A stretch of DNA of 64,000 nucleotides. Source: Solwaraspora sp. WMMA2056 (GTDB lineage: Bacteria; Actinomycetota; Actinomycetes; Mycobacteriales; Micromonosporaceae). The stretch lies in the NCBI RefSeq assembly GCF_030345095.1, contig NZ_CP128360.1, positions 992,001 to 1,056,000 of the forward strand, given 5' to 3'. A program made the position numbers and the translations under genes. Under the pieces are notes generated by a model. That model did no database searches. It worked only from the letters and a program-made list of their open reading frames with translations, and was not told the origin of the DNA. Positions 53,445 through 62,780 of the stretch are shown one piece after another (the first letter of the stretch is position 1; every line of letters begins with the position of its first letter).

Positions 53445-54380
53445 TCGGCCGAGATCCAGCCCGGCGGCCTCCACCGCGAGCGGCAGCAACGAGGTCTCGG
53501 TCATCCCGGGGGAGACGTTGACCTCCAGCACGTGCGGCTGACCCTGCCGGTCCACGATCAGGTCGACCCGGGAGACGTCCCGCAGGCCGAGCGCCCGGTG
53601 TGCGGCGACGGCGGTGGCGGCCACCTGACCGGCCACCTCGTCGTCGAGCCGGGCCGGGGCGTGCCAGGTGGTCAGGCCGGCGGTGTAGCGGGCCGCGTAG
53701 TCGTAGACCCCGTTGCGCGGCACGATCTCGACCGCCGGCAGGCTCTCCGGCCCGTCACCCCGGTCGACCACCGACACCGCGACGTCCATGCCGGTCACGT
53801 ACCGCTCGACCAGTGCTGTCGAGTCGTACGCGAAACAACCGACCATGGCGGCGGACAGTTCGGCGGCCTCGCGCACGACGGCGGCCCCCAACCCTGAGCC
53901 GCCCTGCGCCGGCTTGACCATCAGCGGCAGGCCGAGGCGTTCCACGATCCGTTCCAGTACGGCGACCGCGCCCAGCTCGGAGAACCGGTCGTGCGGCAAC
54001 GCCACCCAGTCCGGGGTAGGGATGCCGGCCTCCCGCAACACCGCCTTCGCCGAGGGCTTGTCCCAGGCCAGCCGGGCCGCTCGGGCGTCGCAGCCGACGT
54101 ACGGCACGCCGCACAGGTCGAGCACCCCGCGCAGCGACCCGTCCTCCCCGGTGGCACCGTGCAACGCGATCACGACGGCGTCCGGCGGGTCGGCGCGCAA
54201 CGCCGGCAGCAGGGTGACGTCGGCGTCGCGCAGTTCGGCCTCCACGCCGGCCGAGCGCAGCGCGTCCAGCACCCGGCGGCCGGACTTCAGGGAGACGTCC
54301 CGCTCGTAGGACAGGCCGCCGGCGAGAACCAGTACCCGCAGGTCACGGGCGGCGGCGGTGGGCTCGGGCTGTGGGCTCAT
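53403..54380 (-). CDS. D-alanine--D-alanine ligase homologue
   Basis: 325 residues of the ATP-grasp ligase family that joins two D-alanines for peptidoglycan. Motifs: LVLAGGLSYERDVSLKSGRR, ALHGATGEDGSLRGVLDLCG, PLMVKPAQGGSGLGAAVVRE, DVSRVDLIVDRQGQPHVLEV and NVSPGMTETSLLPLA. The conserved ATP- and Mg-binding Glu/Asn (VLEVNVSPGMTETS) are present. The ATG at 54380 begins MSPQPEP. It starts 7 nt after the aminotransferase gene on the same strand, suggesting one transcript. Many genomes have a second ddl elsewhere, so its exact role is open. Confidence 0.9.
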   Translation of the reverse strand: MSPQPEPTAAARDLRVLVLAGGLSYERDVSLKSGRRVLDALRSAGVEAELRDADVTLLPALRADPPDAVVIALHGATGEDGSLRGVLDLCGVPYVGCDARAARLAWDKPSAKAVLREAGIPTPDWVALPHDRFSELGAVAVLERIVERLGLPLMVKPAQGGSGLGAAVVREAAELSAAMVGCFAYDSTALVERYVTGMDVAVSVVDRGDGPESLPAVEIVPRNGVYDYAARYTAGLTTWHAPARLDDEVAGQVAATAVAAHRALGLRDVSRVDLIVDRQGQPHVLEVNVSPGMTETSLLPLAVEAAGLDLGRLLAALVDRAAARR

Positions 54381-54387
54381 GCCCGAA

Positions 54388-55701
54388 TCATGCCAAGTCT
54401 GGCCCGGGGGTGTCCGCGCCGGGGCGTCGCCGCCGGGCACCGGCACCGGTGACCGGGCCGAACACCTCCCGCATCGCGGCCTCGCGTTCCATCACCCCGG
54501 CGAGTCGGCGGACCCCTTCGCGGATCCGCTCCGGCGGCGGGAAGGAGAAGTTCAGCCGCATGTTGCCGGCGCCCGAGCCGTCGGCGTAGAAACCGGTCCC
54601 GGGCACGTACGCGACCCGCGCGGCGATCGCCCGGGGCACCATGGCCTTGGCGTCGAGCCCTTCCGGCAGCGACGCCCAGACGAACAGGCCACCACTAGGC
54701 CGGGTCCAGGTGGTGCCGGCGGGCATCAGATCGGTGAGCGCGTCCAGCAGCGCGTCCCGCCGCTCCCGGTACACCTCGCGGTACGTCTTGAGCTGCTCCC
54801 GCCACGGCATCGTCGCCAGGTAGGTGGCGACGGCGGCCTGCGCGTACGCGCTAGGGCAGAGGATCTGCGCCTCGCTGGCGATGACCAGCTTCTCGCGTAC
54901 CGCGTGCGGCGCCAGGATCCAACCGACCCGCAGGCCCGGCGCGAAGGTCTTGGAGAACGTACTCAGGTAGAACACGCCGTGCCGGCGGCGGGCCCGCAGC
55001 GGCGCGGGGGCCTCGCCGTCGAAACTGAGCTGGCCGTACGGGTCGTCCTCGATCACCAACAGGCCGGCGCGTTCACAGATGTCCAGCACCCGCTCCCGGC
55101 GCTCCTCGGTGAGGGTCACCCCGGCCGGGTTCTGGAACGTGGGGATCGTGTACAGGAACTTCGCCCGCCGCCCCGACCTGGCGACCTCGGTGATCGCCTG
55201 CTCCAGGGCCTCGGGGATCAACCCGTCGGCGTCCATCGGTACGTGCTCCACCTGGGCCTGGGCCGCCTGGAAGACGCCGAGGGCACCGACGTAGGTGGGC
55301 CCCTCGGCGAGCACCACGTCGCCCGGGTCCAGGAAGAGCCGGGCGACCAGGTCGAGGGCCTGCTGGCCGCCGACGGTCACCACGACGTCCTCCGGGGAGG
55401 CACCGGAGGAGACGTCGATGCCGGACAAAGACATCACCTCGCAGATGCGTTCCCGCAGGTCGAGGGTGCCCTGACCGATGCCGTACTGCAGGGTGGAGGT
55501 GCCGGTCTCCGACGCCAGCCGGCCGAGCATCTCGCCGACGGCGTCGAGCGGCAGCGCCGCGACGTACGGTGCCCCACCGGCGAGCGAGACCACCTCGGGC
55601 CGACTGGCGACGGCGAACAGTGCCCGGATCTCGGATGCGGTCATGCCGCGGACCCGGCGGGCATAGCGGTCGGTGTAGTCGTCGAGCGTCGTGCCGGTCA
55701 T
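54388..55701 (-). CDS. PLP-dependent aminotransferase (fold type I, class I/II)
   Basis: 437 residues. PLP-binding motifs: VVVTVGGQQALDLVARLFLD, EGPTYVGALGVFQAAQAQVE, TIPTFQNPAGVTLTEERRER, IEDDPYGQLSF and the Schiff-base Lys in YLSTFSKTFAPGLRVGWILA. This is the 2-aminoadipate / MocR-type aminotransferase subgroup, but without an N-terminal GntR domain. ATG 55701 after GAGGTGA. It is followed 7 nt later by the ddl-like gene. The amino-donor substrate cannot be told from sequence. Confidence 0.9.
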   Translation of the reverse strand: MTGTTLDDYTDRYARRVRGMTASEIRALFAVASRPEVVSLAGGAPYVAALPLDAVGEMLGRLASETGTSTLQYGIGQGTLDLRERICEVMSLSGIDVSSGASPEDVVVTVGGQQALDLVARLFLDPGDVVLAEGPTYVGALGVFQAAQAQVEHVPMDADGLIPEALEQAITEVARSGRRAKFLYTIPTFQNPAGVTLTEERRERVLDICERAGLLVIEDDPYGQLSFDGEAPAPLRARRRHGVFYLSTFSKTFAPGLRVGWILAPHAVREKLVIASEAQILCPSAYAQAAVATYLATMPWREQLKTYREVYRERRDALLDALTDLMPAGTTWTRPSGGLFVWASLPEGLDAKAMVPRAIAARVAYVPGTGFYADGSGAGNMRLNFSFPPPERIREGVRRLAGVMEREAAMREVFGPVTGAGARRRRPGADTPGPDLA

Positions 55702-55994
55702 GGGCTTCACCTCGATACGCGTCGCTCCGGTGGTGCCGGGGATGGCCGACCGCGACACGCACTGATCGTTTGATGGTAGTCCGGCGTGTCGCCGTACCGC
55801 GTCGGCATTACCATGCGGGCCCACATGTCGGACCAGCCGATCGGGATTGGCCCCACCGGCCATTCTCGGCCTGTCCGACCCCTCCCCGGACGGGCGGTTG
55901 CGGCGTACGATCGCTCGTTGGGGACGAAGAGACGGCGCCTGGTGGAGCTCGGCGGGTTTCACGACATGATCCGGTGGGGTGTGGGGGAACGCGC
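55702..55994. promoter_or_regulatory. Divergent region before the GNAT gene
   Basis: 293 bp between the aminotransferase and GNAT genes, carrying both promoters. I see no clear repeats or dyads. Confidence 0.35.
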
Positions 55995-56654
55995 ATGTCG
56001 CGACGTCTGGTCAGTCTGACGCTGGACACGCTGGAGGAACTGCCCGGCTCGTGCCGGCAGTGCGTCTTCTGGGAGCTCGATCCGGTCGCCGCCGACCGCG
56101 CCCGCGCCTGTGGCGATCCCGGCCTGGAGAAGGAGGCCTGGGTCTCCCAGACCCTCCTCGAGTGGGGTTCCTGCGGCAAGCTCGCCTACGTCGACGGGAT
56201 GCCGGCCGGCTTCGTCATGTACGCCCCGCCGGCGTACCTGCCCCGGTCGATGGCCTTCCCCACCTCGCCGGTGTCGGCCGACGCGGTGCTGCTGACCACG
56301 GCGCACGTGGTGCCACCGTTCGCCGGCGGCGGCCTGGGCCGGATGCTGGTGCAGGGCGTCGCCCGGGACCTCACCAAACGGGGCATCCGGGCGATCGAGG
56401 CGTTCGGCGACGCCCGGCCGGTCGACCCGGACCTGGCCGACGACGGGCCGTCGAACTGCCTAGCCCCGGCCGACTTCTACCTGTCGGTCGGCTTCAAGAC
56501 GGTCCGGCAGCATCCCCGGTTCCCCCGGCTGCGGCTGGAGCTGCGGACCGCGCTGTCGTGGAAGTCGGACGTGGAGTACGCGCTGGAGAAGCTGCTCGGC
56601 TCGATGAGCCCGGAGAGTCTGCTGCGCCCGGCGACCCGGGCGATGACCAACTGA
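55995..56654 (+). CDS. GNAT-family acetyltransferase with N-terminal Cys motif
   Basis: 219 residues. An N-terminal stretch (EELPGSCRQCVFWELDPVAA) has a CxxC and a third Cys (RACGDPG) that could bind metal. The acetyltransferase core follows: LAYVDGMPAGFVMYAPPAYL, AHVVPPFAGGGLGRMLVQGV (acetyl-CoA loop) and LAPADFYLSVGFKTVRQHPR. The ATG at 55995 follows GGGGGAAC. Acceptor substrate unknown. It is convergent with the amidase gene. Confidence 0.85.
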   Translation: MSRRLVSLTLDTLEELPGSCRQCVFWELDPVAADRARACGDPGLEKEAWVSQTLLEWGSCGKLAYVDGMPAGFVMYAPPAYLPRSMAFPTSPVSADAVLLTTAHVVPPFAGGGLGRMLVQGVARDLTKRGIRAIEAFGDARPVDPDLADDGPSNCLAPADFYLSVGFKTVRQHPRFPRLRLELRTALSWKSDVEYALEKLLGSMSPESLLRPATRAMTN

Positions 56655-56679
56655 CCGGCGACCCGTCGACCGGGCCGAC

Positions 56680-57837
56680 TCAGGCGTCCGCCGTGGCCTC
56701 TATGGCGGCCTGCAACGTCCGTACGTCGATCGACCCGGTCGGCACATCCAGCTCCGTCGGGTAGTACATCCGCTGCACTGCGGCCACCAGCGCCTCGGCG
56801 ACCTGGTCACGGAAGCCGGGGCGGACCAGCCTGGCCCGGTCCCCGGCGCAGGTGAGGTAGCCGACGTCCGCTCGGACCGCCGGCATCCGGGTCAGCCGCA
56901 GCAGCTCCCAGCTCTTGGCGTGCACCCGGCAGTCGTGCAGCCCGGTGCGGACCACGATCTCCCGCTGCACCAGCCCGGCGAGGCGCTCGCCGACCGTCGA
57001 CGTGGCACCGGTGCCGGTGCCGTAGTGGTACGTCGCGACCCCCTCCGCCGCCGGGTTGGTGTGCCCGTCGACGTGCAGCGAGATGAACAGGTCCGCACCG
57101 AGTTCGTTGGCGGTCCGGGTGCGCTCCAGGTCGGTCACGCCGGTCTCCGCGTACGGGCCCCGGGTCAGGTGGACCCGCATGCCGGCGGCGGCCAGCCGGC
57201 CCTCCAACCGGGCGGCCAGGTCGAACGCCAGGTCCGCCTCGGCCCAGCTCAGCTCGCCGTCGGTCACCACCACGCCCCGGTCGGGGCCGCCGTGGCCGGG
57301 GTCGACGACGATGGTCTTGCCGACCAGGGTCGGGCCGGACTGGCGCAGGGCGTCGGACTCGCGCAGCCACTGTGGCCGGCCGCCGACGACCTTGCGGCCC
57401 AACCGGCGCAGTGCGTGCATGGTGTACGGGCCACAGGTACCGTCCGCGGTCAGCCCTACCTCCCGCTGGAACTGGGTGAGGGCGCGGGCGGTCCGACTGC
57501 CGTAGACCCCGTCTGCCCGGCCCACGTCGTAGCCCATCTCCAGCAGGCGTTCCTGCAGGGTCCGTACGTCCTCACCCACCAGCGGGTCGGCGACGGAGTG
57601 GTACAGCGCCCGGTCGCCGAGGCGCCACCGGGCGGCGTCGAGTGCCCGCCAGGTCTCCGCGCCGACCCGGCCGTCGATGCTCAGGCCACGGCACTGCTGA
57701 AAAGCGCGTACGGCGTGTTCGGTGGCCGCGTCGAACCGGTCGGCTCCGGGGTCGGGGGCGAGCAGCTCCAGGTTGACCAGGATCGAGCGGATCTCGGCCA
57801 CGGCGGGACCCTGATCGTCACGGCGGATGGGACGCAC
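56680..57837 (-). CDS. N-acetylmuramoyl-L-alanine amidase with two peptidoglycan-binding domains
   Basis: 385 residues. Two PG_binding_1 repeats at about 8-65 (PAVAEIRSILVNLELLAPDP) and 88-145 (DVRTLQERLLEMGYDVGRAD) precede an Amidase_3 domain at about 172-355: IVVDPGHGGPDRGVVV (Zn His), ELSWAEADLAFDLAARLEGR (Glu), ADLFISLHVDGHTNP (second His) and AVRADVGYLTCAGDRARLVR. There is no signal peptide. The domain order matches the cytoplasmic peptidoglycan regulator CwlM as well as true amidases; catalytic residues look kept. GTG start at 57837. Confidence 0.88.
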   Translation of the reverse strand: MRPIRRDDQGPAVAEIRSILVNLELLAPDPGADRFDAATEHAVRAFQQCRGLSIDGRVGAETWRALDAARWRLGDRALYHSVADPLVGEDVRTLQERLLEMGYDVGRADGVYGSRTARALTQFQREVGLTADGTCGPYTMHALRRLGRKVVGGRPQWLRESDALRQSGPTLVGKTIVVDPGHGGPDRGVVVTDGELSWAEADLAFDLAARLEGRLAAAGMRVHLTRGPYAETGVTDLERTRTANELGADLFISLHVDGHTNPAAEGVATYHYGTGTGATSTVGERLAGLVQREIVVRTGLHDCRVHAKSWELLRLTRMPAVRADVGYLTCAGDRARLVRPGFRDQVAEALVAAVQRMYYPTELDVPTGSIDVRTLQAAIEATADA

Positions 57838-57994
57838 GGGACCCCGACCTCCCCCCTGGATCGAGCGGGACGTCCGGAGCGTAACCCGGTTGCGCGGCGA
57901 CCGTACCGGGGTTGCCCCGATGCGGACCGGACGGGTGCCCGGTCACGGGCCAGCGGCGGCGACACGGGTACGGGCAACGAGATGGGCACGGAAA

Positions 57995-58035
57995 CGACGC
58001 CGGCCCGGTGCTGTACAGCACCGGGCCGGCGTCGT
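57995..58035. repeat. 41-bp terminator palindrome, left copy (insertion-sequence target duplication)
   Basis: Begins CGACGCCGGCCCGGTGCTGT and reads as a near-complete perfect palindrome (42 bp counting the preceding A). An exact copy lies at 59617-59657, and the two copies flank the insertion sequence. Confidence 0.9.
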
Positions 58036-58090
58036 CTCGTGTTTTGACCATCGGGGGGATTCGTGGTGGTCGAGGTCTAGCGGAACGGGG

Positions 58091-58147
58091 AGGACCCTGT
58101 CCATGATCCTGAGTTCTCACACAAAGATCATCAATGGGCAGGGTCCT
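58091..58147. promoter_or_regulatory. Leader hairpin of the transposase gene
   Basis: AGGACCCTG at 58091-58099 pairs with CAGGGTCCT at 58139-58147, with inner arms ATGATC/GATCAT. The hairpin ends 2 nt before the ATG and could hide the ribosome site or block read-through from outside. Confidence 0.65.
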
Positions 58148-58149
58148 CG

Positions 58150-59536
58150 ATGAGGAGCGTAACGGCTACCGGCACCGGTCACAGCGAGCTGGGCCGGATC
58201 TTGCTGGACTCGTGGCGGCGGGAGTTGTACGAGGGAGTCCTCACATCCCGGTCACGGACGTTGTTCACGCTGGTCGACGAGTTGGCCACCGATCAGGGCC
58301 GGTGTGGCTGTCCGGCGCATCTGTCGCTGGGCACCGTCACCGGGCACGCCGCCGCGTACCGGGCGTTACGCGACGGCGAGATCGACACCGGCCGGGCGTT
58401 GCGGGCGGCGTGCCGGATCGCCGCGCGGTCCGGCCTGCCCCGGGTGTACGCCGTCGACACCACCGCGTGGCCACGGCCGAACTCGCCGACCAGCCCGGAC
58501 CGGCAGCCCCAGTACACCCCGGGCGGCCCGCGCGGCGCGGCCCAGATCAAGACCGGGTGGCGGTACCAGCACGTCGTCCGGTTGACCCTGACCCCGGACT
58601 CGTGGGTCGTGCCGGTCCTGGCCGACCGGATCGCCTCCGACGACGACCTGGTCGAGGTCACCGTGGACCACATCGCCCGGGTCTGCGCCACCGACGGCGC
58701 CCGCCCGGCCGATCCGTCACTGTTCCTGCTGGACTCCGGCTACCCCGCGGCCCGGATCACCCACCTGCTGCGCGAACGCGGGATTCCCGCGGACGTCCTG
58801 GTCCGGCTGGCGACCTCGCAGACCATGTGGACCAGACCCGAACGCCGGGCCGCGCACCCCCTCGGCGGCCGCCCCCGCCGCCACGGGTTCCGCCTGGCCC
58901 TGCGCCAGCCCGACCTGCACCCCGACGCCGGTGTCAGCGGACCACTCGACATCTACGGCACCGTCACCGTCCGGGCCTGGCACCAGGTCCACCCCAAACT
59001 CACCCGCGCCAGCCGAGGCTTCACCAACCAGTCCACCCTCCCGATCGTCGAGGGCAGCGTCCTCCTCGCCCGGGTCCAGCACCTGCGCCCCAGCCGCCGC
59101 GCGGGCGACCTCGCGCTCTGGTACTCCGGTACCCGCCGTGACCTGCTCACCCTGGTCATGACCTACCTGGCCCGCTTCGACATCGAGCACTACTTCCGAT
59201 ACCTGAAGACCACCGCCCACGCCCCGGACTTCCACCCCCCGCCAACCCGACACCCTGACCACCTGGCTCCGCCTGCACTCCTACGCCTACCTGCACCTGT
59301 TCTGCGCCCGCACCCACCTGACCCACCACCGGCTGCCCTGGGAACCCGCCACCACCACGACACCCACCCCCGGCCAGACCCGCCGACAGGTTTCACCCGC
59401 TCTGCGCAACGCCTGGCAACCACCAGGCCACCCGAAACCCGGCCACCCCGGCCCCGGACGCCCCGCCGGCAGACGCCGCAAACGCCGCACCCGCTACCCC
59501 GTCATCCGCAGGAACGCCATCCACAAGGGCAAATAA
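58150..59536 (+). pseudogene. Frameshifted DDE transposase
   Basis: The first 355 codons read as a transposase with Asp in VYAVDTTAWPRP, Asp in LFLLDSGYPAARI and Glu in RFDIEHYFRYLK, a DDE triad. After KTT the frame turns into Pro/His-rich nonsense. The proper C-terminus (LTTWLRLHSYAYLHLFCART, ending RNAIHKGK then TAA at 59534-59536) resumes in the +1 frame. The shift lies between about 59213 and 59250; a run of six C at 59234-59241 is the likely site. Either the element is inactive, the frameshift is programmed, or the run is a sequencing error. Confidence 0.85.
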
Positions 59537-59616
59537 CAGCCCTCACCCACACCACCACGAACACACCCACACCACACCACCAGACCACCCTGCCCACAGA
59601 ACGGTCAAAACACGAG

Positions 59617-59657
59617 CGACGCCGGCCCGGTGCTGTACAGCACCGGGCCGGCGTCGT
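59617..59657 (-). terminator. trxA terminator palindrome (right copy of the 41-bp duplication)
   Basis: The same sequence as 57995-58035, a GC-rich self-complementary stem 14 nt beyond the trxA stop. It is the probable original terminator that the insertion sequence targeted and duplicated. Confidence 0.88.
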
Positions 59658-59671
59658 CAGGTCGGTACGGA

Positions 59672-59995
59672 TCAGAAGGCGGACTCGATGAGCTTCACCA
59701 GGTCGCCCTTGGGCCGGGCACCGGCGACGGACTGCACCGGCTCGCCGCCCTTGAACACGGTCAGCGTGGGCACCGACATCACCCGGTACTTGCGGGCGAT
59801 CTCCGGGTTCTCGTCGATGTTCAGCTTGACGATCTCCACCTTGTCGCCCATCTCGGCGGCGATCTCCTCCAGCAGTGGTGCGACCTTGCGGCAGGGCTGG
59901 CACCATTCAGCCCAGAAGTCCACCAGCACCGGCTTGTCGGACATGAGCACGTCGCTGGTGAAACTGGCTTCGGTGACCGCTCGGGTAGCTCCCAC
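59672..59995 (-). CDS. trxA: Thioredoxin
   Basis: 107 residues with active site WAEWCQPCRKVAPLLEEIAA (Trp-Cys-Gln-Pro-Cys; many thioredoxins have CGPC), the cis-Pro stretch VMSVPTLTVFKGGEPVQSVA and the usual end of the fold. It reduces protein disulfides and is itself reduced by TrxB, whose gene is 36 nt upstream on the same strand. GTG start at 59995 after GAGGAGGAGG. Terminated by the 41-bp palindrome. Confidence 0.97.
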   Translation of the reverse strand: MGATRAVTEASFTSDVLMSDKPVLVDFWAEWCQPCRKVAPLLEEIAAEMGDKVEIVKLNIDENPEIARKYRVMSVPTLTVFKGGEPVQSVAGARPKGDLVKLIESAF

Positions 59996-60031
59996 GAAAT
60001 CCTCCTCCTCGACCGCCCGCGACGCAGGTGG

Positions 60032-60988
60032 TCAGACCTCTTCGAGTGTGGCGAGGTAGCGCTCGGCGTCGAGCGCCGCCGCGCAGCCGCTGCCGGCAGC
60101 GGTGATCGCCTGCTGATATGTGTGGTCGACCAGGTCACCGGCGGCGAAGACGCCCGGGACGCTGGTCCGGGTGCTCGGCGAGTCGACCAGCACGTAGCCG
60201 TTGCCGTCGAGCTCCACCTGGCCGCGGAACATCTCACTGCGCGGGTCGTGGCCGATGGCGACGAAGACCCCGGTCACGTCGAGCGTCGTGGACTCACCGC
60301 TGTGCGTGTTACGGATCCGGACCCCGGAGACTTTACCGTCGGTGCCGAGGATCTCCTCGACGACACTGTTCCACTCGACCCGGATCTTCTCGTTGCCCAG
60401 GGCCCGGGCCGCCATGATCCGGCTCGCCCGGAACTCGTCGCGACGGTGCACGATCGTCACCGACTCGGCGAACCTGGTCAGGAAGGTCGCCTCCTCCATC
60501 GCCGAGTCGCCGCCGCCGACCACCACGATGTGCTGGCTGCGGAAGAAGAACCCGTCGCAGGTGGCACAGGAGGAGACGCCGTGGCCGAGGAACTCCTGCT
60601 CGCCGGGGACACCCAGCGGACGCCACGCCGAGCCGGTCGCGAGGATCACGGCCTTGGCCCGGTACGCCGTCTCGCCGACGTAGACCGTGCTCGTCTCGGC
60701 GGAACCCGGCGTGCCGGTGTCGGCCAGCTCCACCCGGGTGACGTCGTCGGTGACGAACTCGGCACCGAACCGTTCGGCCTGCTTGCGGATCGAGTCCATC
60801 AGCTCCGGGCCCATGATCCCGTCGGGGAAGCCGGGGAAGTTCTCGACCTCGGTCGTGGTCATCAGCGCGCCGCCCGACTGCACCCCCTCGATGACGAGCG
60901 GCTTCAGGTTGGCGCGTGCGGCGTACACCGCGGCGGTGTATCCGGCCGGACCCGAGCCGATGATGATCAGGTTGCGGACCTCGTCCAC
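60032..60988 (-). CDS. trxB: Thioredoxin reductase (NADPH)
   Basis: 318 residues. FAD-binding start [20 protein letters not shown], redox-active CATC ([11 protein letters not shown]), NADPH site [20 protein letters not shown] and the ending [20 protein letters not shown]. It reduces TrxA with NADPH. The GTG at 60988 ([10 protein letters not shown]) is preferred because GGGAG precedes it; a TTG at 61036 would add 16 residues. It forms the usual trxB-trxA pair, downstream of the sigma/anti-sigma genes on the same strand (gap 116 bp). Confidence 0.96.
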   Translation of the reverse strand: MDEVRNLIIIGSGPAGYTAAVYAARANLKPLVIEGVQSGGALMTTTEVENFPGFPDGIMGPELMDSIRKQAERFGAEFVTDDVTRVELADTGTPGSAETSTVYVGETAYRAKAVILATGSAWRPLGVPGEQEFLGHGVSSCATCDGFFFRSQHIVVVGGGDSAMEEATFLTRFAESVTIVHRRDEFRASRIMAARALGNEKIRVEWNSVVEEILGTDGKVSGVRIRNTHSGESTTLDVTGVFVAIGHDPRSEMFRGQVELDGNGYVLVDSPSTRTSVPGVFAAGDLVDHTYQQAITAAGSGCAAALDAERYLATLEEV

Positions 60989-61104
60989 TGCCGACTCCCA
61001 AGGTGTGATGTTGCCGATCGGCGACTGTTGATTCAAACGTCACGGCGTCGCGGCGACATTCCCGTCCCGGCCGGGCGTGGCTCACGTCACGCCGTGCGTC
61101 CCGG

Positions 61105-62088
61105 TCACCCTACCTGGGTCGAGTATCGGGTGTCCGCGCCGGCGGCAGGCACCCCACAGCGGGATCCGCTGACCCAGATCCAGGCGGCACCGGCACTGTC
61201 GGTGAACGAGATGACCAGCGCCGGGGCGCCTTCGAAGAGTGCGAGGTCGACCACGCCGACGCCGAGCGCGCCGGTGCCGTGCTCGGCGGTGACGCTCGCC
61301 AGGCAGTCGGCCAGCGCGGCCTGGTCGGTGAAACGGCCGAGGGCGGCCGACGGGGTCGGCTCCTCCTGCAGGACGACATCGTCCGGGCTCTGCTGCGTGT
61401 AGTCCTCGCCGGCGCGGCCCACGGCCGCCTCGACTGCCGGTGCGAGCGTCGCACGCTGGTAGTCGTTCCCCGAGGCCAGGATGCGCGGCGCGGTGGGGGC
61501 ACCGGGCTCCATCATCGTGTTCGGCGACCCCTCCTGCTGAGCGGACTCCACCCCGCCGGCGCTGTCCGGCGCGCCGCCGGCCGTGGTGCTGGCCTCGTCG
61601 GTGAAGCCGCCGCCGAGCAACTGCTGCAGACCGAGGCCGGCGAGCGCGGCAGCAGCTGCGGCGACCGCGACCGGGGTGGCGTACCGCTGCCACCGGCGGC
61701 GCCGACCGTCCCGGCGGGTGCGGTCGCGGCCGGTCGCGCTGGTGATCTCCACCGGCGGTGCCAGGTGGTCGGCTGCCGTACCGGTGCGGTCGGCCAGCGG
61801 TGCCGCAACCATGGCCGGTACGGCGGCGGGAAGGGGCTCGGCGGCGAGCGCCGCGGTGATCCGGTCGGCGACGCCCTGCGGCATCGGCTCTGCCTGACTG
61901 CCCCACTCGGCCAGCGTCGACTGGACCAGGCGGGAGGCGTCGACCAGCTCGTCGTGGGCGGTCCGCCAGGCCGGGTGCTGAGCGATCAACCGGTCCACCA
62001 CGACCTGGTCCGGGGTGCCGTCGAGCGCCCCACCGACATAGTCGGCGAGCAGGTCCCGATCGACCTCGGCGAACCGGTCGGCGGTCAC
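61105..62088 (-). CDS. Anti-sigma factor-like membrane protein
   Basis: 327 residues. The N-terminal cytoplasmic part (DRDLLADYVGGALDGTPDQV, LIAQHPAWRTAHDELVDASR) resembles the sigma-binding domain of anti-sigma factors but lacks the zinc-binding HxxxCxxC motif. One membrane helix is at about 140-165 ([20 protein letters not shown]). The extracytoplasmic part contains LADCLASVTAEHGTGALGVG and a final Cys-containing strand. It overlaps the sigma gene by GTGA, so they are coupled. It probably inhibits the ECF sigma factor encoded before it; inferred from context. Confidence 0.8.
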   Translation of the reverse strand: MTADRFAEVDRDLLADYVGGALDGTPDQVVVDRLIAQHPAWRTAHDELVDASRLVQSTLAEWGSQAEPMPQGVADRITAALAAEPLPAAVPAMVAAPLADRTGTAADHLAPPVEITSATGRDRTRRDGRRRRWQRYATPVAVAAAAAALAGLGLQQLLGGGFTDEASTTAGGAPDSAGGVESAQQEGSPNTMMEPGAPTAPRILASGNDYQRATLAPAVEAAVGRAGEDYTQQSPDDVVLQEEPTPSAALGRFTDQAALADCLASVTAEHGTGALGVGVVDLALFEGAPALVISFTDSAGAAWIWVSGSRCGVPAAGADTRYSTQVG

Positions 62089-62780
62089 CGTTCCTCCTTG
62101 GCGCTGTCGCCGCGTGCGGACCCTGATGGGACGTCGTCGAGTCGGCTGGGGTTCCGTGGCGTGAGCGAGGGCACTGGCCCGCAGGGCGGTGCGACAGCGA
62201 CGTCCGCCCGGTGCGGGCGGAGATGTCCGAGTAGTCCGGCGAGGCGCGCCCGCCCACGGGCGCAACGGCTCTTGACCGTGCCCTCGGCGACGCCGAGCAG
62301 CACCGCGACCTCAGCGACCGGATAGCCCTGCACGTCGACCAGGATCAACGCGGCCCGCTGCTCCACCGGCAGTTCGGCCAGGGCCTGCCGGACGACGAGC
62401 GCGGTGTCGTGGTCGACCGCCGGTGCGGCCGGTTCGACGCCACGTACCCCGTCGTCGTCGTCGTGGCTGCCGTCGGGCAGTGGGACCGTCGGATGGGTCC
62501 GCCGCCGCCGCAGCCGGTCCAGGCAGGCGTTCACGACGATCCGGTGCAGCCAGGTGGTGACCGCGGAGTCACCGCGGAAGCGGGCAGCCCCCCGGTGCGC
62601 CGACAGCAGCGCGTCCTGCAGCGCGTCGGCGGCTTCCTCCCGGTCCCCCACCGTCCGCAGCGCCACGGCCCAGAGCCGGTCCCGGTGCCGGTTCACCAGC
62701 TCGGCGAACGCCTCCGGATCGCCCTCGACGTGCGCCCGGAGCAGTTCGTCGTCGCCGAGGTCAGCCCGGCGTTCGGTCAT
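62085..62780 (-). CDS. ECF sigma factor (SigM-like)
   Basis: 231 residues. Sigma region 2 is FAELVNRHRDRLWAVALRTV, DREEAADALQDALLSAHRGA and VTTWLHRIVVNACLDRLRRR. Region 4 is LAELPVEQRAALILVDVQGY and VAEVAVLLGVAEGTVKSRCA. Its position before trxB-trxA and behind a MurJ-associated pseudokinase matches actinobacterial sigM. The ATG at 62780 overlaps the stop of the upstream gene (ATGA). SigM-type factors respond to envelope or oxidative stress; the trx link suggests the latter. Confidence 0.9.
   Translation of the reverse strand: MTERRADLGDDELLRAHVEGDPEAFAELVNRHRDRLWAVALRTVGDREEAADALQDALLSAHRGAARFRGDSAVTTWLHRIVVNACLDRLRRRRTHPTVPLPDGSHDDDDGVRGVEPAAPAVDHDTALVVRQALAELPVEQRAALILVDVQGYPVAEVAVLLGVAEGTVKSRCARGRARLAGLLGHLRPHRADVAVAPPCGPVPSLTPRNPSRLDDVPSGSARGDSAKEER

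Larger units (their letters stand above)
58036..59616. mobile_element. Insertion sequence, 1,581 bp, inserted at the trxA terminator
   Basis: Bounded by perfect 14-bp terminal inverted repeats, CTCGTGTTTTGACC at 58036-58049 and GGTCAAAACACGAG at 59603-59616. It carries one transposase gene and is flanked by the exact 41-bp palindromic direct repeat. The element is absent from the synteny expected between trxA and the amidase gene. The transposase matches what I remember as the actinobacterial NF041680-type putative transposases (DDE type, related to the IS4/IS701 group); not searched. Confidence 0.9.
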
